Positions 23,318 to 31,646 of a DNA stretch of 32,483 bases are shown here, piece by piece (the first letter of the stretch is position 1; every line of letters starts with the position of its first letter). The stretch is taken from the NCBI GenBank assembly GCA_029246985.1, contig JAQWMC010000147.1, forward strand, positions 1-32,483, given 5' to 3'. Origin of the DNA: Pirellulales bacterium. Its GTDB lineage: Bacteria; Planctomycetota; Planctomycetia; Pirellulales; UBA1268. The translations under genes were made by a program, and so were the position numbers. The notes under the pieces are model-generated. The model was not told where the DNA came from. It ran no database searches and saw only the letters and a list, made by a program, of their open reading frames with translations.

Positions 23318-23384
23318 GTGTATGGAAGTAGGCTTCTTAAGGAAGGTATCTACAGAATGGCTGGAGCAGGAATGGTGTTTCAGG

Positions 23385-24569
23385 TCACGCCTTCTCCTCC
23401 TTTTCAGTTTCCACGAGAGGTTCTCGGCTTGTCACAATTTTTTGCCGAATTTCTTCGGCGACGTCTGGATTCTCTTTGAGATAGAGCCGCGCCTTTTCAC
23501 GCCCCTGCCCCAAGTGTGAGTCGTTATAGCGGATCCACGTTCCTGATTTTTCAATCAACTTGGCAGCCAGCCCGAGATCAATTAGATCACCTTCTGCACT
23601 GATTCCATCAGCATGCATCATGTCAAACTCTGCAATGCGGAAAGGCGGGGCAACCTTGTTTTTGACAATTTTCACACGGACGCGTTGCCCAACGACTTCT
23701 TCACCATCTTTGAGCGCTCCAATTCGACGGACGTCTATTCGGGCCGACGAATAGAACTTCAAGGCTCGTCCGCCGGGCGTTGTTTCCGGGCTACCGAACA
23801 TGACACCAATTTTTTCACGTATCTGATTAATAAAGATCACGCAGGTCTTACTTTTCGCTATTGCACCTGTAAGTTTCCGCATAGCTTGGCTCATGAGTCG
23901 AGCTTGGAGCCCCACAAAAGAATCACCGATTTCACCATCGAGTTCTTTTTGAGGTACGAGAGCAGCAACAGAATCAATAACAATGACATCAACGGCGTTT
24001 GATTTAATAAGCAATTCTGTGATGTTCATTGCCTCTTCACCGCTGGTTGGCTGGCTAACGAGCAGTGTTTCGAGGGTTATGCCAAGTTTCTTTGCCCAGC
24101 TTGGATCGAGCGCATGTTCAGCATCGATAAACGCGGCGACTCCGCCGTTGGCTTGAGCTGCTGCCACAGCGTGAAGGGCGAGTGTGGTTTTGCCACTCGA
24201 CTCGGGACCAAAGACTTCGATAATTCGACCCCGTGGAAATCCATTTCCACCAAGTGCTAAGTCGACTGAGAGGCTTCCGCTCGGAATGCCCGGAACAACT
24301 ACTGTTGAATCTGCGCCAAGCGGCATGATAGAGCCTTGACCAAACTCTTTTTCGATCTGAGCAACCGCTGTCTTTAGTACGGGGTTCTTTTCGATGAATG
24401 CATCAGCGGAACTTGCCGCACCTTTCTTTTTCGTCGAGCGGCTACTTGCTTGGGATGCTACGGCCTTCTCTTTCGTTTGCTTCGTCTTGGCCATACGTGG
24501 TGACGCTCCTTCTTTTTGTGATGACGATCCAGATGGTATCTTCGGTGATTGTTTTACTGCGCTAATCAT
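23385..24569 (-). CDS. recA: Recombinase RecA
   Basis: RecA forms the ATP-dependent filament for strand exchange and SOS induction. The core has [10 protein letters not shown] (about 121-130 in the long form), [48 protein letters not shown] with loop L1/L2 features, and [17 protein letters not shown]. Two starts are possible. ATG 24569 has AAGGA with 7-8 nt spacing (394 aa). ATG 24494 ([10 protein letters not shown]) has AAGGAG with 11 nt spacing (369 aa) and fits the usual RecA length better. I give the longer frame. The first 55 residues are Lys/Ser/Ala-rich. No recognisable LexA box was found upstream. Confidence 0.97.
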   Translation of the reverse strand: MISAVKQSPKIPSGSSSQKEGASPRMAKTKQTKEKAVASQASSRSTKKKGAASSADAFIEKNPVLKTAVAQIEKEFGQGSIMPLGADSTVVVPGIPSGSLSVDLALGGNGFPRGRIIEVFGPESSGKTTLALHAVAAAQANGGVAAFIDAEHALDPSWAKKLGITLETLLVSQPTSGEEAMNITELLIKSNAVDVIVIDSVAALVPQKELDGEIGDSFVGLQARLMSQAMRKLTGAIAKSKTCVIFINQIREKIGVMFGSPETTPGGRALKFYSSARIDVRRIGALKDGEEVVGQRVRVKIVKNKVAPPFRIAEFDMMHADGISAEGDLIDLGLAAKLIEKSGTWIRYNDSHLGQGREKARLYLKENPDVAEEIRQKIVTSREPLVETEKEEKA

Positions 24570-24876
24570 TATCGAGTCCTTTCAACGATTCTTTCTGCGC
24601 GAATGCCACCATTACGAAAGGCATTGAAACAAAAGTGTGACCAATTCTTTGAAAAACGGCTACGCCACCCAGGTCAGTTTTGAATCTTTGCAATAAATTA
24701 AGTTTGCATTCGCGTATCTCAACCAAGCGAAGGGCACACACCACATCGCACAATCACCCCCACACGCTGAAGGTGAACATGCGTATAGTATCGGCATTTT
24801 CTTGGGTTAGCAAGTGGAAAAACCGAGATTTCTACGTTGCGTTTGGCATGGTTCCTGTCACACGGCCATAGAATCG
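24570..24876. other. Gene-free interval upstream of recA
   Basis: About 300 bases lie between the PfkB kinase stop and the recA start. They should hold the recA promoter. A 6-bp inverted repeat AATGCC/GGCATT (24602-24607, 24620-24625) lies in the presumed leader. No SOS operator of the E. coli or Bacillus consensus type is evident, and the tracked 63-aa ORF here looks spurious. Confidence 0.5.
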
Positions 24877-25779
24877 TCAAAAGCTAAGCATTTGTCGGTA
24901 CTCTTTGAATCGCTGGTCGACCATTGAGCGATCCAGCTTTTCAAGTCGGTCGAGGCTGAAGTCTTCAACAGTAAAGCTGGCTGTAACAGTTCCGTAGGCA
25001 AGGGCTTCTTTCAACGCCTGAGGGTCGAATCGGCCGATCGAGGCAAGGTGCCCCATCATGCCCCCGGCAAAACTGTCACCGGCGCCAGTTGGGTCGAGTA
25101 CTTTTTCAGTCGGAAAGGCTGGCATGACATACATTTCATGCTCACTAAAGAACATGGCGCCATGCTCACCTTTTTTGATGACTACAAATTTTGGTCCCAT
25201 TCCCAGTATGGTGTGACCCGCTCGGACAAGATTTTCATCCTCTGCAAGTAGTTTTGCCTCGGCGTCATTAAGAACAAGACCATCAATTTTTTGTAGCAGT
25301 TCACCGAGCTCATCTCTTTGTATGTTGATCCATAGATCCATGGTGTCCGCAACAGTCAATTCAGCATTCTTGGCTTGTTTGAGAACGTCGAGCTGGACTG
25401 CAGGAGACGCATTTCCCAGAAAGAGAAATCGGCAGTCTTGGTGCGATGCTCCCAATTTTGGTTGGAATTCATCAAGCACATTCAGATGCACTTCAATGGT
25501 TTCGCGGTCATTCATGTTTGGAAGGTATCGGCCTCGCCATCGGAATGTCTTGCCACCGGGAATTATCTGAAGCCCCGATGTGTCGATTCCCTTTTGTTCA
25601 AGCATGGAAGTATGCTCTGCGGGCCAGTCTTCGCCCACTGCTCCAATCATGCGGACCGGGGAGAAAAAACTTGCTGCATATGAAAAAAATACAGCAGAGC
25701 CCCCGAGGACATCGTCTCGCCTGTCTGTTGGGGTTTCAACGCAATCAAAGGCTACACTTCCAACGACAAGCAACGGCAT
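24877..25779 (-). CDS. PfkB-family carbohydrate kinase
   Basis: This is a ribokinase-fold sugar or nucleoside kinase of 300 aa. The N-terminal glycine motif is VLGGSAVFFSYAA, with an early VGSVAFDCVETP strand. The C-terminal catalytic and anion-hole motif is DPTGAGDSFAGGMMGHLA, in which the second Asp is the base. LVLNDAEAKLLAEDE is also typical. The ATG follows AAGGAG by 6 nt. The substrate cannot be told from sequence. The RWRGRYLPNMNDRET segment resembles members annotated as ribokinase or adenosine kinase-like proteins. It lies between gltX and recA on the same strand, about 118 bases after gltX. Confidence 0.9.
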   Translation of the reverse strand: MPLLVVGSVAFDCVETPTDRRDDVLGGSAVFFSYAASFFSPVRMIGAVGEDWPAEHTSMLEQKGIDTSGLQIIPGGKTFRWRGRYLPNMNDRETIEVHLNVLDEFQPKLGASHQDCRFLFLGNASPAVQLDVLKQAKNAELTVADTMDLWINIQRDELGELLQKIDGLVLNDAEAKLLAEDENLVRAGHTILGMGPKFVVIKKGEHGAMFFSEHEMYVMPAFPTEKVLDPTGAGDSFAGGMMGHLASIGRFDPQALKEALAYGTVTASFTVEDFSLDRLEKLDRSMVDQRFKEYRQMLSF

Positions 25780-25897
25780 TCATATCTCCTTCGTAATCAA
25801 AAAATTTTGAGTCATAAACATGGTCTTCTAAGGAAACCATTCATCTGGAAGACGGACTGTACCCGTTTCCTGCACCCTGCGCCTACCAAAGAACCTT

Positions 25898-27457
25898 TTA
25901 TTGACAGAATTCAAGAGCATCGCGGAGTCGAGCGAGAGATTTTTCACGACCTAAAATAGTGAGGCAATCATAGAGCCCAGGCCCGACTGTTGTCCCTGTT
26001 ACCGCCACACGCACCGGGTGAATAAGATCGCCGACCTTCTTCCCGGAACTTTCAACAACAGACTTCAGGGCAGATTCGAGCGTTTCAGGATGGAACGGCT
26101 CAACGGCTTCAATGTGCTCGATGAAACGTTTGAGCAGATCAGCAGTTCCGGGCTTTGCCAATCGTTTCGTTACAGCTGCGGGATCCAACACCAAGTCTTT
26201 CACAAGGAAAAAAGTGGCATACGTCAGGATGTCTCCGGCAACCTTGAGACGGTCGCCTGATGCTTCAATGATTTGAGCAACGAGACCTTTTATTTCATCA
26301 GTTATCGGCTCGTCAACGAGGCCGGACTTCAGCAGAAATGGCATCATAAGGTCCAGTTTCTCGGCCGTGGAGAGTTGCTGCATGTAATGGTCCTGGACAG
26401 TCCACAGCTTCTTTGGGTCAAAACTTGCGGGTGAACTATTTACACGTTCGAGTGAAAAGTTCTCAATAAGTTGACTGCGAGTGAAGAACTCGGTGTGATC
26501 ATCAAGAGACCAACCAAGGAGCGTGAGGTAATTGTCTACGGCCCATGGAAGGTAGCCGACGTCGCGATAGAAATCGACGATGACTGGGTTGAACGTATCA
26601 GACTCTGGTTCAAGACCAATCTGGTTTGCGATCTTCATGCCGTGCTCATTGACCTGAGCAAAGTCACGATTTTTGAGATATTTTGCAAGTTTACGCTTGC
26701 TGAGCTTTGTTCGACTCCCAGGTTCTGCAACAAGTGGAAGGTGAGCAAAAGTTGGCAAGGTGTAGCCGAGGCTCTGATAGATAAAGGCTTGTCGAGGTGT
26801 GTTGGAGAGGTGTTCTTCTGCTCGAATGACATGACTAATCTCCATGTCATGATCATCAACAACAGTTGCGAGGTGATAAAGACATGATCCATCAGCTCGT
26901 TGTATGACGTGATCTTGTTCCCGTTCCCAGGCAAAGGTCACCTGTCCACGTACTTTGTCATCGATGACAAGATTCCCTTCCCTTGGCATTTTGAGTCGAA
27001 CGACAGCTCGACGTCCTTCCGCCTCAAACTGTGTAGCGGCTTTTTCATCAAAAGCAGCAAATCTGCGGCTGTAGAGGAACGGACGACCTGCGGCCTGCGC
27101 CTCCTTGCGTTCTGCATCAAGTTCCTCAGGGGTTGCAAAGTCTCGATAGGCGAAGCCAGTGTCAAGAAGCTGTTTGGCTGCGGTTGCGTATCGGTCGGCA
27201 CGTTGAGACTGGAAATATGGGCCACGATCGCCTCCAACGCCCGGGCCCTCATCCCAAGTAATCCCAAGCCACTGGAGGCCTTTGAGAATTGGTTCCAGCG
27301 CGGTTTCCAGATTACGGATCTCATCGGTGTCATCAATCCGCAAAATGAATTTGCCGCCGTGGCGTTGTGCAAACAGCCAATTGAATAATGCGGTGCGGAC
27401 ACCGCCGATGTGAAGAAAGCCAGTCGGGCTTGGCGCAAAACGAGTTCGTACTGTCAC
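25898..27457 (-). CDS. gltX: Glutamyl-tRNA synthetase
   Basis: GltX is a class I synthetase that charges tRNA-Glu; many bacteria with GatCAB also use it for tRNA-Gln. The 519-aa sequence has RTRFAPSPTGFLHIGGVRTAL with the HIGH-type motif. FILRIDDTD follows, and the KMSKS-type loop reads KLSKRKLAKY. The insert around YFQSQRADRYATAAKQLLDTG and the C-terminal helical anticodon-binding domain are as in bacterial GltX. The start is a GTG with GGAGG about 6-8 nt upstream. The large membrane protein gene ends 53 bases upstream, so the two may be co-transcribed. Confidence 0.96.
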   Translation of the reverse strand: MTVRTRFAPSPTGFLHIGGVRTALFNWLFAQRHGGKFILRIDDTDEIRNLETALEPILKGLQWLGITWDEGPGVGGDRGPYFQSQRADRYATAAKQLLDTGFAYRDFATPEELDAERKEAQAAGRPFLYSRRFAAFDEKAATQFEAEGRRAVVRLKMPREGNLVIDDKVRGQVTFAWEREQDHVIQRADGSCLYHLATVVDDHDMEISHVIRAEEHLSNTPRQAFIYQSLGYTLPTFAHLPLVAEPGSRTKLSKRKLAKYLKNRDFAQVNEHGMKIANQIGLEPESDTFNPVIVDFYRDVGYLPWAVDNYLTLLGWSLDDHTEFFTRSQLIENFSLERVNSSPASFDPKKLWTVQDHYMQQLSTAEKLDLMMPFLLKSGLVDEPITDEIKGLVAQIIEASGDRLKVAGDILTYATFFLVKDLVLDPAAVTKRLAKPGTADLLKRFIEHIEAVEPFHPETLESALKSVVESSGKKVGDLIHPVRVAVTGTTVGPGLYDCLTILGREKSLARLRDALEFCQ

Positions 27458-27510
27458 GGGTTACCTCCGAGGTCACTATCGGGAAACGAGGGCGTTTCGT
27501 CAAAGGGCCG

Positions 27511-28617
27511 CTAAGCAGCCCGCCCGTTCCTCGCGAGTTTGCGAAGTCGACGGCGTTCAGACTTTGATAGACGGCGTTGCAGAGGAGCTTCGTCATCACC
27601 TGTATCGAGGTCACTACCGATTGCACTATCGTCAGGTACCGGGTTCCGGCCGGTGGTGACGTGATTTGGAATCTCTTCAAAGTCAATGGCTGTCGTTGTC
27701 ATCGGCCGTGCGTCATCCGCGGAGGAGGATGCCGCAGCCGAGGTGACGGGTCGAGTTTTTTTCTTGAGTGCCGGAGTCTTCCTCTGTTTGCAAAGGCCAT
27801 CTATCTCTCGGAGACTACTGCGAACGGCCAAGATCATTGCAAACAAGATACAGCCACTACCAGCGAGCCATGTTGCATTTGCGAGAAGAAGAAGGCGAGG
27901 ATCGTTTACAGAAAACCAGACGCAGGCTGTTGAGGCACACCATAAAAGAAGTCCGGGTGTCAGTGCCATCAAGGAAGCAAGTCGTTCACGAAGCCTGAAG
28001 AACGTTGCGAAAACTGTGATGCTGATACAAAGGCAGCCAAGTGAAACCCACCAGCCGAGGCCTTGTGGTCCAAAAGGCGTATTTGTCATCTGAAGCAACG
28101 CTGCTGCAAGTGCTGGCCCAATCGGTAGTGTTGTTGCCAATGACGCACTGGTCCAAACGATCGCCAGAGTTCCCCATAGCCGAAAGCCAGGTTTGGATGT
28201 GTCGGTGCGATTGCGATGAATGGATCGAAGGATCAACGCTGTTCCGGTCGCAAGCAAAAGAAATGTCTGTGTGAGCCATCCTGCCAGATTGGCTTGTCCC
28301 TGTAGCCCAAATCCTCCGCGTAGAATGTCAACACTCTGGCTGTATTCGCCACCATCTGGCACGAATTCATAGCTCGCAAATTCACGGCCCAAGCAAGGAA
28401 CAAGGGCAAGTAAGAGTGCGCAGAGTTGGATTGCCGCAACGCCGAATAGAGAGACTACTCGAGTCGGGACAAGGGAAGCCAAGTGCCTGTAAAGGGGCGG
28501 AAGAGTCTCCGATATGCCGGAACTCGTATTCCCGCTCCCTTGATATGGTGTTGTCTTGACGGCTAAAGCTGGGGTGCTCGGTCGCTGTGGCTGGCTGCGA
28601 CCGAATAATCGGGTCAC
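27511..28617 (-). CDS. Multi-spanning membrane protein, function unknown
   Basis: The 368-aa product starts with GTG behind AAGGAG at about 7 nt. After a polar N-terminus of about 50 residues come several hydrophobic segments: VVSLFGVAAIQLCALLLALV, LTQTFLLLATGTALIL, LWGTLAIVWTSASLA, WVSLGCLCISITVFATFF, LMALTPGLLLWCASTACVWF and LLLLANATWLAGSGCILFAMIL. That is about six helices. The C-terminal ~110 residues are charged and low-complexity and end RLSKSERRRLRKLARNGRA, a basic tail I associate with planctomycete proteins. No enzymatic motif is visible. Co-transcription with gltX is plausible. Confidence 0.75.
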   Translation of the reverse strand: MTRLFGRSQPQRPSTPALAVKTTPYQGSGNTSSGISETLPPLYRHLASLVPTRVVSLFGVAAIQLCALLLALVPCLGREFASYEFVPDGGEYSQSVDILRGGFGLQGQANLAGWLTQTFLLLATGTALILRSIHRNRTDTSKPGFRLWGTLAIVWTSASLATTLPIGPALAAALLQMTNTPFGPQGLGWWVSLGCLCISITVFATFFRLRERLASLMALTPGLLLWCASTACVWFSVNDPRLLLLANATWLAGSGCILFAMILAVRSSLREIDGLCKQRKTPALKKKTRPVTSAAASSSADDARPMTTTAIDFEEIPNHVTTGRNPVPDDSAIGSDLDTGDDEAPLQRRLSKSERRRLRKLARNGRAA

Positions 28618-28889
28618 GGACTGTCTCCTTGCGAAAATAGATTGTGATGCATCACGGACTCTCTGTTTCTCTGTCGGTTTTCCGAGGCTGTTTACTGAGA
28701 TTTCGTAGTTTCAACGCAGGCCTCTGCGTGATCGGTTTTCTCTACCTGATCGTTAGAGTTTGAAAGTGGCGGCAGTTCCGTGAAGCGTTTGCCCGTTCGG
28801 AACAACTCAGGTACGCTCTTTCGTGTTACGAAGTCACATTTGACTGGTTTTTCCACCCATCCACTTGCTTTTTGCGGAGACGTACATTC

Positions 28890-29501
28890 ATGGCTTACAC
28901 GCTTCCCCCACTCCCCTACTCATTCGACGCACTCGAGCCCCATATTGATGCTCGCACAATGGAAATTCACCATGACAAACATCATGCTGCGTATGTGGCA
29001 AACGTGAATAAAGCTCTTGAAGGGAGCCCGTTAGCGGAACTGCCAATAGAAAAACTCATCAGTGACCTGGAGCAGGTACCTGAAGCAATTCGTACTGCGG
29101 TACGTAATAATGGCGGTGGACATGCAAATCATTCACTTTTCTGGGAATCATTGGGAGGCGGTAAAGGTGGTGAAGCGTCGGGAGAACTCGGTCAGGCAGT
29201 TTCCTCGGTGTTTGGCAGTTTCGCGAATCTCCAAGAGTCGTTTACCAAAGCAGCAATGACACGTTTCGGTAGTGGGTGGGCCTGGTTGTCTGTTGATCCT
29301 CAAGGCAAACTCCTTGTAGAGAGCACGGCAAATCAGGACAGTCCGGTCATGCATGGCAATATTCCCCTTGTTGGAGTCGATGTGTGGGAGCATGCGTACT
29401 ATCTTCTCTACCAGAATCGCCGAGCCGACTATGTGAAGGCGTTCTTTGACGTTGTGGATTGGGATGTTATCGGGAGTCGGTTCATGGCAGCCAAGTCGTA
29501 A
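28890..29501 (+). CDS. sodA: Superoxide dismutase (Mn/Fe family, Mn-like)
   Basis: The enzyme converts superoxide to H2O2 and O2. I use ATG 28890 (MAYTLPPLP, 203 aa), which is the usual N-terminus; the tracked start 18 bases upstream adds MRRRTF. Metal ligands are His27 (EIHHDKHH), His81 ([10 protein letters not shown]), and Asp164 and His168 (VDVWEHAYY). The segments [11 protein letters not shown] and STANQDSPV are typical of Mn-type enzymes. There is no export signal, so it is cytoplasmic. A strong intrinsic terminator lies 37 bases after the stop, making it a single-gene transcript. Confidence 0.95.
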   Translation: MAYTLPPLPYSFDALEPHIDARTMEIHHDKHHAAYVANVNKALEGSPLAELPIEKLISDLEQVPEAIRTAVRNNGGGHANHSLFWESLGGGKGGEASGELGQAVSSVFGSFANLQESFTKAAMTRFGSGWAWLSVDPQGKLLVESTANQDSPVMHGNIPLVGVDVWEHAYYLLYQNRRADYVKAFFDVVDWDVIGSRFMAAKS

Positions 29502-29538
29502 CCTATTCCCCCAGGCCTTCCCGTTTTGAAATAACTAT

Positions 29539-29579
29539 CTGCTGTATCACGGTCTCAACGTGATACAGCAGTTTTTTTT
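29539..29579 (+). terminator. Intrinsic terminator of sodA
   Basis: CTGCTGTATCACG and CGTGATACAGCAG form a perfect 13-bp stem with a 7-nt loop, followed by eight T. This is a textbook factor-independent terminator for the sodA transcript. Confidence 0.95.
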
Positions 29580-29684
29580 AGCTGGTGGTAATTCAGATAA
29601 AGGATGACGTTGACAGCTAGCCGATAGAAAACGTATTCCCTGCCTAATCCGATTTGCTAGCCATGCTGTTTGGGAGAAACGTTC

Positions 29685-30782
29685 ATGCATCTGATTACCC
29701 GGATCAACCCCTGTCGTTGGAGTGCCGTAGTAGGCACAGTTGAGTTGTCGTGCCTACTCGTACTCATTGCGTGCGGCAGTGGTTGTAAGAGCGGGTCATC
29801 AATGGGTACCTCGTGGGGCTCACTCGGTATGGGTGGGCCTGATCCTGCTACGCTTGCTGAGGCACCGGCGTTTGAAGGAGACACAACAAAACCATCAGCC
29901 ACCGCGCAGCCCTATCCAACAACATCGACACCCGATAGCTACGCGTTGCAGACGAACGAACAGGCTCTGCCTGGTGACCAGGCTCTGCCTGCAATGGTTG
30001 CTGCAACATCTCCGCCCACACAGTCTCCTGTGACATATGGTTCAGCGCCTCCGGCTGCTCAGCCAACGACACCAGCCTCAAGTGCGGTTGCATCCGCATC
30101 ACCGCAACCGCAGGTAGGTCCGTATCAAGCAATACCAGCAGCCGTTCCAGTCGCAGCTGGCTCACTAGCAGGTGCCCCTCAGGCATCTGACACGACAAGC
30201 CGGTTTAGCTCTGCCGCCGCGAGCACATCACCTCCACCGATGGCGGGTAGTGCGGCAAGTGGCCGTTTTTCAAGTTTGGGGGATCAGCGGGTCGCTGGTC
30301 TCCAGCCGTCGGCTAGTATGGCCGGGAGCCGATTTAGTAGTCCGCCGGCAGTCGGTTCTCCAGTGAGTCCTGCATTTTCGCAGACCGCTTCCAGCGAAGC
30401 TTCTTCGCGAAGTAGGTTTTCAGAGATGCCTCGCTCTTCCGTTGGAACACCAGCAGTGTCATTCCCCGAACCCCGCCCAAATGCTCAGCAGAGTGTGTCC
30501 TCGATGAATTCTCCTGAGGAGTCACCATTGACTGCTCAGGAAGGTCATCCGTCTCTTGAGGCGCCGATGCATTCTCCGCCTGTGCCTCCAACGTCTCGCC
30601 GTCCTGATCCTGGATACAGGCCGGGCGGCACTTCGAGTTATCAGCCAGCAGCGCCTATCATTGTTCAGTCGCCAGAATCGGAGCATCGCCTCGATGGCGG
30701 CGGCGGGCAACCGGCTCCTGATCAGGATATTACTCCGGCCTCATTCGAGGCTCAGCTTGGTAGTCCGCAGATACCGAACTAG
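29685..30782 (+). CDS. Pro/Ala/Ser-rich lipoprotein with SRFSS repeats
   Basis: I take ATG 29685 (MHLITRINP, 365 aa) with GGGAG about 8-10 nt upstream, rather than the TTG at 29670. A signal peptide ends in a clear lipobox, LIAC (Cys30), so it is a membrane-anchored lipoprotein. The mature start contains SWGSLGMGGPDPATLAEAPAFEGDTTKPSATAQPYPTTSTP-type sequence, which I associate with Pirellulaceae. The remainder is Pro/Ala/Ser/Thr-rich and likely disordered. It contains four copies of a short motif: SRFSS, GRFSS, SRFSS and SRFSE. A small tandem duplication gives QALPGDQALPAM. No catalytic domain is visible; a role in the cell envelope is inferred. Confidence 0.78.
   Translation: MHLITRINPCRWSAVVGTVELSCLLVLIACGSGCKSGSSMGTSWGSLGMGGPDPATLAEAPAFEGDTTKPSATAQPYPTTSTPDSYALQTNEQALPGDQALPAMVAATSPPTQSPVTYGSAPPAAQPTTPASSAVASASPQPQVGPYQAIPAAVPVAAGSLAGAPQASDTTSRFSSAAASTSPPPMAGSAASGRFSSLGDQRVAGLQPSASMAGSRFSSPPAVGSPVSPAFSQTASSEASSRSRFSEMPRSSVGTPAVSFPEPRPNAQQSVSSMNSPEESPLTAQEGHPSLEAPMHSPPVPPTSRRPDPGYRPGGTSSYQPAAPIIVQSPESEHRLDGGGGQPAPDQDITPASFEAQLGSPQIPN
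29961..29991 (+). repeat. Tandem 13-bp repeat inside the lipoprotein gene
   Basis: CAGGCTCTGCCTG occurs twice with an 18-base period (29961-29973 and 29979-29991), encoding QALPGD-QALPAM. The period preserves the reading frame. Confidence 0.85.
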
Positions 30783-30827
30783 GTTTTGGTTGGTCTGAGC
30801 AGAAGAAAATTTTTCGATGTTCGGTAG

Positions 30828-31169
30828 TCACCAACCCATTACCATATTTGATTCGATAACTTTTCTGGCTCGCTCGAGGTCGTCTCCGGTTTCGTTCATG
30901 TAGAGACGTATGGCGTGAAGCTTGTCACCAGATGCTCGAGCGAGGCAGTCGCGGGCAGTGCTGCTTGGCAGGAGTGGCTGATCGTCGTGTGTTTCGGACA
31001 CAATTCCCAACGCAGATTTTGATATGACCCATGTGTCTCGCGGTCGACGAGTGAGGCGAAGAATTTTCTCTTGAGGATAGGCTTCAGCGACGACAGAAGA
31101 TGCAGAATGTTCATCTTCTGCCCACGAGATAATGATGTGTGCTTCGGTTTCAATTTCGAACAGTGGCAT
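30828..31169 (-). CDS. Conserved-looking 113-aa protein, function unknown
   Basis: I use the ATG at 31169 (MPLFEIETEAH), with AAGGA about 10 nt upstream; the frame extends 11 codons upstream only through a TTG. The compact sequence has HIIISWAEDEHSA, LRLTRRPRDTWVISKSALG, TARDCLARASGDKLHAIRLY and a closing AIESNMVMGW-like helix. It has no signal peptide or membrane segment, is acidic to neutral, and looks like a folded alpha/beta domain. I recall near-identical short proteins in planctomycetes but no function. It converges on the lipoprotein gene, with 45 bases between stops. Confidence 0.68.
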   Translation of the reverse strand: MPLFEIETEAHIIISWAEDEHSASSVVAEAYPQEKILRLTRRPRDTWVISKSALGIVSETHDDQPLLPSSTARDCLARASGDKLHAIRLYMNETGDDLERARKVIESNMVMGW

Positions 31170-31202
31170 GGACGGAACGTCCTTTCCCCAATCAAGAGAC
31201 AA

Positions 31203-31572
31203 TTGTGCGGGTATGTAGTGGAGCTCAACAACCAGTTTACCGTGCCCGTGGCCTTCATGGAATGATGCAGATCGGGGCTTTTGTAAGCTTTCCGATCTCT
31301 TGCTTGGGGCTCAGGCGGAGCGAATCATAGTTCTGACGGACCAAAAATAAAAGAATGACGCCCCCGCTGCAGGTGCATTACAGGCGCACATTTCTTTTGT
31401 GGTCCAACCGGAGGTTTTCGGTGACCGGCTTTTCTTTCGTCACTTCCGAGCAGATTTTTGTCGGAAAAGGCTGAGCCCCCTTTCTGGCATCCTTTTTCTG
31501 TTATATTCTGAATTCCTTGCGAGAGTTTCTCGCCCTGAATTTCTGCAATTGTTTCGATTAAAGAAATTTGAG
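31203..31572. other. Intergenic region upstream of tRNA-Asp
   Basis: About 400 bases between the 113-aa gene and the tRNA hold no credible ORF. A TATATT (31502-31507) about 65 bases before the tRNA could be a -10 element, but no convincing -35 is placed 16-18 bases upstream. The 99-aa ORF tracked here runs through the tRNA and is spurious. Confidence 0.4.
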
Positions 31573-31646
31573 GGGGGTGTAGCTCAGTTGGTTAGAGCGC
31601 CAGCCTGTCACGCTGGAGGCCGCCGGTTCGAGTCCGGTCACCCTCG
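31573..31646 (+). tRNA. tRNA-Asp (anticodon GTC)
   Basis: The 74-nt cloverleaf folds completely. The acceptor GGGGGTG pairs with CACCCTC (one G-U). The D-arm has GCTC...GAGC. The anticodon stem CCAGC/GCTGG encloses CTGTCAC, with anticodon GTC. The variable loop is AGGCC. The T-arm GCCGG/CCGGT (one G-U) encloses TTCGAGT. The discriminator base is G, as expected for tRNA-Asp. CCA is not encoded, so it is added after transcription. Confidence 0.97.

Noticed and set aside
24562-24753. 63-aa minus-strand ORF upstream of recA
   Set aside because: It overlaps the recA start region in another frame, has no ribosome site and no recognisable motif.
29848-30198. 116-aa antisense ORF in the lipoprotein gene
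   Set aside because: Low-complexity mirror of the Pro/Ala-rich coding sequence; Leu/Gln-rich translation is typical of such shadows.
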